IMG/VR virus record: IMGVR_UViG_3300010368_000154
Span: 1-20,805 of that record
DNA: 20,805 bases
Strand: one strand, 5' to 3'
DNA from: a virus
Below, one piece after another: positions 14,160 to 20,805 of the stretch (its first letter is position 1; each line of letters starts with the position of its first letter). A program made the position numbers and the translations under genes. The notes below the pieces were generated by a model that did not search any database, was not told the DNA's origin, and saw only the letters and a program-made list of their open reading frames with translations.

Positions 14160-14782
14160 TTCTTTTGTCCAATCAACTCTAAAATAAACTCTACAATAGT
14201 CTCAATAAGGTTAGACTGTTGGCGTACAGGTTTAACCTCGAAAAGTTTTTCAAGTTGCTCAGTAACGTTTACACGTTTGCCAGACGACCAGTCAATACTA
14301 CCATTCTTTCGAACAGTTGTAAACTCAGTAACTGTACCGTTGTTACTCCACTTACCATCAAAGAACAGATCACGTTCCTTTTGACGACGAGGAATAATTT
14401 CTGGAGGTTTACGCCAATTCATAAACTCAGACTTAGACTTGGAGTAGTTACCAGCAAGGTAAGACTTTACCCATGACGCCCGTTTAATAGCACCAGTATT
14501 GTAGTGAAACGACAAGGCGGCAGCAAACTGTTCCTCTGATAAGACACGGCCAGTAAAAGCTTGGTCCACATCGTCAGCGTACTTTTGCAGTACCTTCACA
14601 AATACCTCAAGGCACTTGTCCATCGGTTGTGGGTTACTGATGTACTGGTTTACGTTATAGCCAGAGGCAGACGTAATGCCAATACTCCAAGTCCAGATAC
14701 CAACGCTATCCTTGTAGGCTTCACGAACAATAGCCTCGTGGGAAATAAGTTCCAGTGCTGTACGAAGTGTAATCTTTGTCAT
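14156..14782 (-). CDS. Endolysin, T4-lysozyme-like (GH24)
   Basis: Encodes 208 residues. The N-terminus shows the T4-lysozyme catalytic triad at family spacing: E16 (SHEAIV), D25 (AYKDSVG) and T31 (WTWSIG), equivalent to E11, D20 and T26 of T4 lysozyme. The segment ALSFHYNTGAIKRASW matches the family's second-lobe motif, and KERDLFFDGKW is the usual C-lobe end. Beyond about 165 there is an extra ~40-residue tail ending in an amphipathic helix (NLIETIVEFILELIGQ), which might bind membrane. No N-terminal signal anchor is seen, so a holin is needed for export. It hydrolyses peptidoglycan at lysis. The ribosome-binding site is weak. Confidence 0.9.
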   Translation of the reverse strand: MTKITLRTALELISHEAIVREAYKDSVGIWTWSIGITSASGYNVNQYISNPQPMDKCLEVFVKVLQKYADDVDQAFTGRVLSEEQFAAALSFHYNTGAIKRASWVKSYLAGNYSKSKSEFMNWRKPPEIIPRRQKERDLFFDGKWSNNGTVTEFTTVRKNGSIDWSSGKRVNVTEQLEKLFEVKPVRQQSNLIETIVEFILELIGQKK

Positions 14783-14791
14783 TAGTAAATC

Positions 14792-15019
14792 TTACTTACT
14801 TGCCATGAGTGTCTTAATGTCTTGTCGAATTTCTTTGAGTAGTTCAGCAGTTTGAGTTTGATCGTGTCTACGAAGCTCTAAGTCTTCTTTACGCTGTGAC
14901 TTAATGCTTTCAATTTCAGACGAGTTAGATAAACCCTTACCTTCAAGACGTACCAACCAAACTATAAGTGTAAAAACTCCAACAATGACGGACCACCAGT
15001 CTTTTATAAACTCTGGCAT
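14792..15019 (-). CDS. Small single-pass membrane protein (holin/antiholin candidate)
   Basis: Encodes 75 residues: one N-terminal membrane segment (WWSVIVGVFTLIVWLV, 8-23), then a long charged helix (EIESIKSQRKEDLELRRHD...LLKEIRQDIKTL), probably coiled coil with the C-terminus in the cytoplasm or periplasm. It lies two bases after the tail-fibre gene and just before the lysozyme gene. T7 gp17.5 holin is also a small membrane protein directly downstream of the fibre gene, so this could be the holin, with the 65-residue protein as partner or antiholin. GGGGA precedes the start. Confidence 0.6.
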   Translation of the reverse strand: MPEFIKDWWSVIVGVFTLIVWLVRLEGKGLSNSSEIESIKSQRKEDLELRRHDQTQTAELLKEIRQDIKTLMASK

Positions 15020-15021
15020 TT

Positions 15022-17757
15022 CTACAATTCCCCGTCTGCTGGAACCTCAGTAAGCGGCTCAGTAATGACGCGACCATTTTCATCAGTCCAGTCTGTGTCC
15101 ATCATGTGTTGGTCATGACGTTCGCCAATTACAAGCCAAGAAATACTTGCAGTACACTGAGGGTCTTGTGCTTCAATCGTCAGCAGGTTACCATTAACTT
15201 TACCACGAATTGCAGTCCAGTCGTCTTCATTAGTCGTGAAGCATTGTGTGTTTGTATTCAACGCAACAAAGGTGCCTTCAGTCATACGGGCAGCTTCGTC
15301 AAGATTAACAACTGCTTTACCATCAACTAGTCTAACAACACCCCGATAAATATTGTCAGCAGTAGGACCTTCCACAAACGAGTGAACGAGATCGTGACCT
15401 TCCCGGATGGGGTGTGGGATGCGGAATGAACCAGAGCCTTTGGACAAAGCACCGGCAACAATAAATCCAGTCGGGGTAGCCCTTGCCGAGTAGACGCCAC
15501 CTGCGGCAAAGCCAAGGTTGTTCAAGCCGTACCGATACACCCCTGTGTCTGGGTCTACCCTAAAAGAGAACGAAGGAGATGCCGCCGACCCGTTGTTGTA
15601 GTGCATGATCTGGTCGTTTTCTAGTTGCAGGAGTTCTACTCCGGCGCAACTAAAGCTCAGTCGGTTTGCGGTGGCACTGAACATGCCGGTGTCAGGGTCG
15701 CTTGAGAACGACACCGAAGGCGCAGCCGCCGTGCCGTCCGCTGCAAACAATTCATTGGCAACTACGGTTTGACCGGATGCATTGATCGTAAGGGCGGCGG
15801 CAGTGTCCACATTGAACTGCCAAGAATTGCCGGTCTCGAACACAAAAGCATCCGTGAGGCTATCCGTTGCAGGCGACTTAAACGCCCAGGTTCTGGCTTC
15901 GGCACCAAGATCAACAGTCCCGCCCAACAGTTGAATATTTGTTCCGGTCCCTGTGAAGTTCCAGGCTCCAACGTTATTGACCCGCGCCACCTGTGCACCA
16001 TTCGTTGCAATGGCAAGTTGGTTCGCCGCGCTGCTATAAATCCCGGTGTCAAGGTCAGTGCGAAACGAGTAGGACGGCGCGGCGGCAGTCCCTGCGGCCA
16101 CTCCGAGTTGCCCGTTTATGTCAACGTCAGTGACTGGACTAGCCGTCCCGATGCCTAGACTACCTGACGAAGTAAGACGCATTGCCTCTGTGAATGTCAC
16201 CGGATCGCCATCAGTCCCAGACGCCGCATAATTCCAAATATGAGTCCCGCTGTTTAAAGTGTAGTTGCCAGCGGCTTCGCCTGTGACCGTATACTCCCAA
16301 CCAGACGATCCAATGGCGGCATTCGAGGAAAGGGCCACACTGCTGGCCGCATTGGTTGCCTGAATGGCATGACGGTCAGAAAGCTTAACCCCCCGCCAAT
16401 TTGATGCGAATGTCCAATCACTTGTTGTCCCGATTACTGCATTGCCAGTTGATCGCATGTTACCGGTCACGGTGAGCGGAACTGATGGACTAGACGTTCC
16501 AATCCCCACGTTGCCGTCACTATCTATACGCAAACGCTCAGTGCCGATGTCGACATTGGCGTCAGAAAGGCTTCTTCCTGTGCTTCCGGTATAGAAGGCC
16601 AAAGCTGTTGGCATATCCGATACAGAGTTAAAAGTTGCTTCCGTCACAGCAGCAATAGAGGCCGGGAAACTTATATTCGCTTGAGAACCATCGGTGTGAT
16701 TTCCACCAAAATATATCGTGCCTAGCTTTTTGTCCGTGCCGATGGCCGCATCTGTCCTATTAGATGCAATAGCTAATTTCCCGGCAAATGCCGGAGAAGT
16801 GTTGCCGTCGCTTCTTTTTCCAATTACCTGAATAGCAGGGCTGGCAGCGCTCGCGCTAGTGTCCTCTACAAGTATGCCGCCTTCAGGGTTTGCTCCTGCA
16901 ACATGGAGTTTATAGTCTGGAGTGGTTGTGCCGATTCCTAGGTTACCAGAAACTGCGGCGCTGCCAGTGACATCAAGGTCAGTGAGTGGGTTGGTTGTGC
17001 CGATTCCGAAATTTCCACCGGTAAATCGCGCCCATTCTGTTCCGGCCTGACTGCGGAAACGGTGAACGTCCGCGTCCATGATCGCGTTATTCGGGGCCGC
17101 CGTCCCAGACCCGTGCATCCTCAAGTTCGCCCCGTCACCGTTTGTGCCACCGAAAATAACCAGAGTGTCGGTGTTTGCAGGGCTGTAGATGCTGCCCCCA
17201 ACTTCGACGTTTGCGGTGATGCCGACGGTGCCAGAGAACGTGCCAGTCGTCCCGCTTATCGCCGCCGGGGTCGTCCCACCAACAATAGTGCCATCAACTG
17301 CACCACCATTAATGTCTACAGTAGTTAGAGTAGTTGTACCAGTAGCTGTGACATCAGTAAACGTACCAGCAGCGGCAACAGAAGCACCAATAATAGTACC
17401 ATCAACTGCACCACCATTAATGTCTACAGTAGTAGCATTCAGTGTAGTAACATCAGCTTGGTCTAGGTACGCGACACCATCAATGTACAAGTCCTTCCAC
17501 TCAAGAGTAGCAGAACCTAGATCATAAGTACCGTCAGTCTTAGGGTAGAAGGCACCTGTCGTAGAAACGTACTCTTGGTTAGGACCAATTACTTCTACTG
17601 CTCCGCCTTCAGCCGCAGTACCATCGTGCGTATGTCCAGAGACTGCAACAAAAGCTGCTTGGATAGCATCAAACTCTCCATCAAGGTCAGCAGCATTAAC
17701 AACGTTACCGTTAGCAATGTTGTTACCAGCGTCATTTCTAGTGTATCCGGTTCCCAT
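15022..17757 (-). CDS. Tail fibre protein
   Basis: Encodes 911 residues, the likely receptor-binding fibre. Residues 1-100 are a conserved-looking base (NAADLDGEFDAIQAAF, then a HTHDG turn) that would attach to the tail. Residues about 105-770 are a repetitive beta-rich shaft: VDINGGAVDGTI twice (111-122, 147-158), GIGT four times (251, 274, 418, 535) as in fibre repeats, and D(L/P)DTG three times (568, 687, 735). The C-terminus (776-911) begins GSFRIPHPIREGHDLVHS, a tip/trimerisation domain seen in other phage fibres, and has paired Cys. The central part differs in base composition from both ends, a sign of module exchange. No peptidase or depolymerase motif was recognised. Confidence 0.87.
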   Translation of the reverse strand: MGTGYTRNDAGNNIANGNVVNAADLDGEFDAIQAAFVAVSGHTHDGTAAEGGAVEVIGPNQEYVSTTGAFYPKTDGTYDLGSATLEWKDLYIDGVAYLDQADVTTLNATTVDINGGAVDGTIIGASVAAAGTFTDVTATGTTTLTTVDINGGAVDGTIVGGTTPAAISGTTGTFSGTVGITANVEVGGSIYSPANTDTLVIFGGTNGDGANLRMHGSGTAAPNNAIMDADVHRFRSQAGTEWARFTGGNFGIGTTNPLTDLDVTGSAAVSGNLGIGTTTPDYKLHVAGANPEGGILVEDTSASAASPAIQVIGKRSDGNTSPAFAGKLAIASNRTDAAIGTDKKLGTIYFGGNHTDGSQANISFPASIAAVTEATFNSVSDMPTALAFYTGSTGRSLSDANVDIGTERLRIDSDGNVGIGTSSPSVPLTVTGNMRSTGNAVIGTTSDWTFASNWRGVKLSDRHAIQATNAASSVALSSNAAIGSSGWEYTVTGEAAGNYTLNSGTHIWNYAASGTDGDPVTFTEAMRLTSSGSLGIGTASPVTDVDINGQLGVAAGTAAAPSYSFRTDLDTGIYSSAANQLAIATNGAQVARVNNVGAWNFTGTGTNIQLLGGTVDLGAEARTWAFKSPATDSLTDAFVFETGNSWQFNVDTAAALTINASGQTVVANELFAADGTAAAPSVSFSSDPDTGMFSATANRLSFSCAGVELLQLENDQIMHYNNGSAASPSFSFRVDPDTGVYRYGLNNLGFAAGGVYSARATPTGFIVAGALSKGSGSFRIPHPIREGHDLVHSFVEGPTADNIYRGVVRLVDGKAVVNLDEAARMTEGTFVALNTNTQCFTTNEDDWTAIRGKVNGNLLTIEAQDPQCTASISWLVIGERHDQHMMDTDWTDENGRVITEPLTEVPADGEL
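15533..17283 (-). other. Foreign-composition segment inside the tail fibre gene
   Basis: Hand counts of single 60-base lines give 55% GC (15841-15900), 62% (16081-16140) and 58% (17101-17160), against 47% (17461-17520) and 37% (17881-17940) outside. GTAC, frequent everywhere else, is absent from 15533 to 17335, about 1.8 kb. The segment encodes roughly residues 159-742, the fibre shaft with GIGT and DxDTG repeats. This suggests a swapped-in shaft module; edges are approximate. Confidence 0.75.
17284..17433 (-). repeat. 42-base direct repeat in the fibre gene (108-base offset)
   Basis: Two 42-base copies, 17284-17325 and 17392-17433, differ at one position (G17290 versus A17398). Each encodes TTVDINGGAVDGTI (residues 109-122 and 145-158). 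The left copy lies exactly where composition shifts to the GC-richer segment, so it could have served as a recombination site or arisen with the module junction. Confidence 0.88.
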
Positions 17758-17766
17758 TGTTTATCC

Positions 17767-19737
17767 TTACTGCCTGTCGTTGTTCTGATATTCGAGTGTT
17801 ATTGCGTCTAGTGAAAACGGAGGGTCAGTCCCTTCAAACAAATACTGGAAACTAACTGTACGACCTGATCCAATAATTTGATGATTGAATACGTACTTTA
17901 GTTTACCACCATAACTACTAACACCATATACAGCACTGCCGTAAAATGAAGCAGCGTTACTATCACTTATCAATGAAATAGGTTCTGGTTGAATTGTATT
18001 GGTTTCATCAAAGTCTAACTTAGGCGTGACTTGACCAGTAACTGCACCTTCTGGATCAATGTAAGTTGTAAGTTTGTAGAATGTTTTACGAAGTCTTGGG
18101 TCAGTTACAGAAAAGTATGGGGTATCGTAGAAAGCCGAAATGTCATTACCACCAAAGGTGTTACCAGTTTCCATAAGATAAACGAAACCATCGCTACCAG
18201 CAAATACGATTACTTCGTTTTCCTCTTGAGTACTATCTGCTACATACGCCTTGATACCTTCAAGCTGCGACCAAGCCATACCTTCAGATGTCTGGTCAGC
18301 AAACTGCACACCAATAATACCCTTAGCATTAGCTCTTGTAGTACTGGCAGCGTAACCAAAGATACGGTACTGGTTTTTTTCACGAACAACACAAGAGCAG
18401 AAAGAAGTATTAGAAGAAACAAGATCACGTACTTTGTCTTGAATAGGACGAGAAGCAACCGCAAGACCAAAGTCACCGATACGTTGAGTAGCAGTCAACA
18501 ATCGAATACCATCAGGGCCAAGGAAAGCAATATCACCACCAACTTCCTGTATAGTGTCCGGGCGTATACAACCCACGTCGTGTGTAATTGGTTTGACTGT
18601 AAAGTCTGATACTGTGCTACCTTGAAGTGAAACAATATGGTTTGTGCTAAAGATAATAAGCTGGTCACGAAAGACACGCATACCTGTAATGTCTTTAGTA
18701 ATATTTATAACACCGGCACCACTAGCAACATTAAAGTTTGTTTCGTCAAAAGGTGCGGTAAATGCTACATAGTTAGCTTCCCCAAAGAATACCGCATTCT
18801 TAAATACCGCAACGTGGTCAGCGGATATTACATCAGATGGGGCATCATTAAGAACAACAAACGTACTACCATCGTAAGTGAACGGCTTATTTTGTCCGTC
18901 AACACATACAATCTTCTGGGTACCACTGAAGTTCAGCGTATCATACCGAAGCTTTCCACCACCACTACGGTCAACACTAAGGAAAGTAATGGCTGCATTA
19001 TTGGCAGGTGAAGACGCTAGTGCTGGCGTAATAGTAAGTGTAGCTGCACCACTGGTTACTGTAGGCAGTACCGTAACAGTATATACAAGTTCAATACCGG
19101 CAATACTAAATGTGTCACCGACCTGTGGGACACTGGTCAAACCATCCACATTAAAGGATGTACCAGTCTGTGCGCCACCAGCAGTAAGGACAGTACCATA
19201 AGAAGGTACGTTTATCTTTGTCCAGCCAATAGTATCCGAAGACCACAACGACCCACCACGGTAAGCAATCACACTTCCACCGTAGTAAATAACACCCTTA
19301 ATAAGGCTGGTAGTATTACTGAACGTAATAGCAGCCTTGTCGGCAGGTGAAGAATCCAAGGATGTCGTCAGCGTCAGTGTAGCAGTCTTGTTGGTACTAT
19401 TGAAGGATACACCCGCCGCATCAATTGTGTATGTGCCGGATACACCATCAATAGTAAAAGTATCGCCATCGGCTGGTTCTTCGTAGATATTCGCAATGTT
19501 AATTGTGGTGCCAGTCTGACCACTAGCTTGAACAACAGGGTCACCATACGGTGGAACATAATCGTCGTCGTACTGTGTGTATCCTTGTACCCGACGATAC
19601 CCGCCCTCAATCGAAGGTTCAAAGTTAATTAGTGTACGGGCAGAACCCGGATTACTAATACCTTGTTGTAGCGGCGAGATGTTAGTCACCAAGCCCCCAC
19701 GACACTCTACCGGAAATGTATCCCACCTAGTCGGCAT
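17767..19737 (-). CDS. Tail nozzle protein (T7 gp12 / P22 gp10-like)
   Basis: Encodes 656 residues. The start (MPTRWDTFPVECRGGLVTN, then NPGSARTLINFEPSIEGGYRRVQGY) is the standard opening of podovirus tail nozzle (tubular protein B) proteins, which form the lower tail tube below the adaptor. Downstream beta-strand repeats (KPFTYDGSTFVV, HVAVFKNAVFFG, RDQLIIFSTNHIVSLQG, DIAFLGPDGIRLL) indicate the nozzle beta-propeller. Two related ~65-residue segments (74-139 and 190-252) are inserted near the N-terminus. It follows the tail-adaptor gene with a one-base overlap and precedes the fibre gene, matching T7 order gp11-gp12. The homology is at motif and context level. Confidence 0.85.
   Translation of the reverse strand: MPTRWDTFPVECRGGLVTNISPLQQGISNPGSARTLINFEPSIEGGYRRVQGYTQYDDDYVPPYGDPVVQASGQTGTTINIANIYEEPADGDTFTIDGVSGTYTIDAAGVSFNSTNKTATLTLTTSLDSSPADKAAITFSNTTSLIKGVIYYGGSVIAYRGGSLWSSDTIGWTKINVPSYGTVLTAGGAQTGTSFNVDGLTSVPQVGDTFSIAGIELVYTVTVLPTVTSGAATLTITPALASSPANNAAITFLSVDRSGGGKLRYDTLNFSGTQKIVCVDGQNKPFTYDGSTFVVLNDAPSDVISADHVAVFKNAVFFGEANYVAFTAPFDETNFNVASGAGVINITKDITGMRVFRDQLIIFSTNHIVSLQGSTVSDFTVKPITHDVGCIRPDTIQEVGGDIAFLGPDGIRLLTATQRIGDFGLAVASRPIQDKVRDLVSSNTSFCSCVVREKNQYRIFGYAASTTRANAKGIIGVQFADQTSEGMAWSQLEGIKAYVADSTQEENEVIVFAGSDGFVYLMETGNTFGGNDISAFYDTPYFSVTDPRLRKTFYKLTTYIDPEGAVTGQVTPKLDFDETNTIQPEPISLISDSNAASFYGSAVYGVSSYGGKLKYVFNHQIIGSGRTVSFQYLFEGTDPPFSLDAITLEYQNNDRQ
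18982..19518 (-). repeat. Duplicated domain within the tail nozzle (protein level)
   Basis: Residues 74-139 (DNA 19321-19518) and 190-252 (18982-19170) share a template: QTGT(T/S)(I/F)N, GDTF(T/S)I.G, YT(I/V), TLT(L/I)T and SSPA(D/N)(K/N)AAITF. They look like an early duplication of a small beta-sandwich module inserted into the nozzle; the DNA copies are well diverged. Confidence 0.82.
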
Positions 19738-20459
19738 TAGTTGCCAAGCCTTCCGTTCATGCGGACACCACGATCAATACGAGTATCCCTAACGTAATCG
19801 TATCGGTTGATATACAAGGATCGCATGTCCTTGATACCTTCCATAAACTTCTCTTCAATTAGTGCAGCGTCCTGTGTGTTACCACGAAACAAGAACGAGT
19901 GGTACATAGCACCATCTACAATAACGTACCTAAACTGTTCTGGAATATCAGGCACGTCAGAGTATAGCTGTAGGTCTACCGGCAACCGGTAGTACTCATA
20001 CACAATCTCATACGCTTTGTCAGGTACAGGATGAACACCGTACTCTTGGTTAGGTGTACGGAATACGTGACGGGGAAGCGCCCGGATACCAGTGTCAGAA
20101 GTATTGTACTCATCGTCAACGTAGCGGTTCAGGTAGTCTTCATATGAAAGAATAGAAAGCTTCTGAGTAGCATTCCCAAAAGTACTATTACGTTTAATTC
20201 TAAATGATTCAAGATCAACAGTCTTGCAGTCAGATGGGTACGAATAACGTGTCGTGCCAGCAGTCAGTGTTTCTTCCTGCTCGACATGATTGAACGGCCA
20301 CTCGTAGGCAACTTGGTTAATGCTACGAATTGATGCATTGATTGAGTCTTTAGCTGACGAGTAAAATCCAGTAGCAGTACTAAAGTTGCTAGATGTAAGG
20401 GCCACCTCATTAAGACGACGGTTAACATCGTTTACAAGCCCAAGGAAATTGTAAGCCAT
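19737..20459 (-). CDS. Tail adaptor / head-to-tail connector (T7 gp11-like)
   Basis: Encodes 240 residues, the ring under the portal that joins capsid to nozzle. The pattern is that of T7 gp11/P22 gp4-like adaptors: an N-terminal helical part (FLGLVNDVNRRLNEV... SSAKDSINASIRSINQ), a WPF aromatic motif (EWPFNHVEQEETL), a beta domain (RYSYPSDCKTVDLESFRI), then PDIPEQFRYVIVDGAMYHSF, where proline and aromatic residues precede a long helix, and a C-terminal helical arm (IEEKFMEGIKDMRSLYINR). It overlaps the nozzle start by one base and the upstream gene's stop by one base (TAATG). Confidence 0.85.
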   Translation of the reverse strand: MAYNFLGLVNDVNRRLNEVALTSSNFSTATGFYSSAKDSINASIRSINQVAYEWPFNHVEQEETLTAGTTRYSYPSDCKTVDLESFRIKRNSTFGNATQKLSILSYEDYLNRYVDDEYNTSDTGIRALPRHVFRTPNQEYGVHPVPDKAYEIVYEYYRLPVDLQLYSDVPDIPEQFRYVIVDGAMYHSFLFRGNTQDAALIEEKFMEGIKDMRSLYINRYDYVRDTRIDRGVRMNGRLGN

Positions 20460-20782
20460 TATCGTTCCTTTACTCGTAGCTTGATGACACGTTCAGTTAC
20501 AAGACCAACACTGTCAGTCATACTACAGTAAAACTTATAGTCAGTATTAGCAGTACCAGAATTTAGGTTAATTGTAGTCACTGTATTAGTATTTGTTTCG
20601 GATACGTTCTGGATACCATTAACAGTTTCACCAGCATTAATACTAGTCTTTACACCATCAGCGTCATCAACATACCAGTTAACACTAACAGCAGTGACAC
20701 CTTCTTCACCAAGGAACCGGGACCAGTCAACATTGTAGTCTAGCTCTTCGTCAGGGTCCTTGTTAGGCCAGCGGAAACTCAT
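20459..20782 (-). CDS. Small virion protein, Ig-like / adaptor type
   Basis: Encodes 107 residues. The opening FRWPNKDPDEELDYNVDW and the end VTERVIKLRVKER match a widespread small phage structural family ('K.Pde..dY..DW ... Y...c.v.ts.G...e..i.l.v.') found between capsid and tail genes and predicted to be an Ig-like beta-sandwich; some members are annotated as fibre-tail adaptors or head-tail proteins. AAAGGA lies 9 bases before the ATG at 20782. It is first of the late genes visible here and has a one-base overlap with the tail adaptor. Capsid and portal genes would be expected beyond the window's right edge. Confidence 0.72.
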   Translation of the reverse strand: MSFRWPNKDPDEELDYNVDWSRFLGEEGVTAVSVNWYVDDADGVKTSINAGETVNGIQNVSETNTNTVTTINLNSGTANTDYKFYCSMTDSVGLVTERVIKLRVKER

Positions 20783-20805
20783 GGTGAAATCCTTTAAGCG
20801 TAGAC

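Noticed and set aside
15769-16158. 129-residue + frame opposite the fibre gene's GC-rich segment
   Set aside because: Higher GC lowers stop frequency there; no start signal or family motif. The minus frame continues unbroken across it.
18031-18609. 192-residue + frame antisense to the tail nozzle
   Set aside because: Ser/Thr/Asn-rich shadow of a beta-rich gene with recognisable nozzle features; no motif of its own.
1-20805. tRNA genes, integrase, attachment sites or insertion sequences
   Set aside because: None was recognised by eye; gaps between genes are mostly below 80 bases, leaving no room for tRNA clusters or mobile elements. A tRNA scan of the sequence would settle the first point.

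Overview
This window is about half of a tailed-phage genome of the short-tailed (podovirus, T7-like) type. A T7/P22-style tail adaptor, tail nozzle and tail fibre, a separate lysis cassette and large internal (DNA-ejection) virion proteins are all recognisable. The host is most likely an aerobic, probably marine, alphaproteobacterium. That rests on a phage-borne DUF1127 protein (a family concentrated in Alphaproteobacteria), a B12-dependent ribonucleotide reductase, a MazG-like enzyme and PhoH, a combination typical of marine phages such as the SIO1/cobavirus roseophages. The host assignment is inference. No RNA polymerase, integrase, tRNA or CRISPR array was seen.

Layout. Bases 1-5403 are rightward metabolic/early genes: a 5'-truncated calcineurin-like phosphoesterase, a sigma70-like promoter at 738-765, then a tightly overlapping operon (small protein, MazG-like pyrophosphohydrolase, unknown, DUF1127, class II RNR) ending in a strong terminator at 3552-3592. 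A second set follows (unknown, possible DUF3310-like protein, a 13-codon micro-ORF, unknown, PhoH, small conserved protein). A bidirectional hairpin at 5412-5446 closes this block where it meets the leftward block.

Bases 5444-20782 are leftward late genes. In transcription order (right to left) they are: a small structural/adaptor protein, tail adaptor (gp11-like), tail nozzle (gp12-like), tail fibre, small membrane protein, T4-type lysozyme, holin candidate, i-spanin, overlapping o-spanin, an 11-residue-repeat virion protein, a lytic-transglycosylase-like virion protein, a small conserved protein, a coiled-coil protein and a 1238-residue gp15/gp16-like ejection protein. Lysis genes therefore sit between the fibre and the ejection proteins, unlike T7.

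How it works together. The rightward genes would raise and clean the dNTP pool (RNR, MazG-like) and may adjust host stress, phosphate or RNA physiology (PhoH, DUF1127). The leftward genes build the tail and ejection machine and lyse the cell. The most notable signals are the phage DUF1127 gene nested between overlapping neighbours, a foreign-looking middle of the tail fibre (about 15533-17283, no GTAC, higher GC) bordered by a 42-base direct repeat, a strict 11-residue repeat in the 651-residue virion protein, and a duplicated domain inserted in the tail nozzle.
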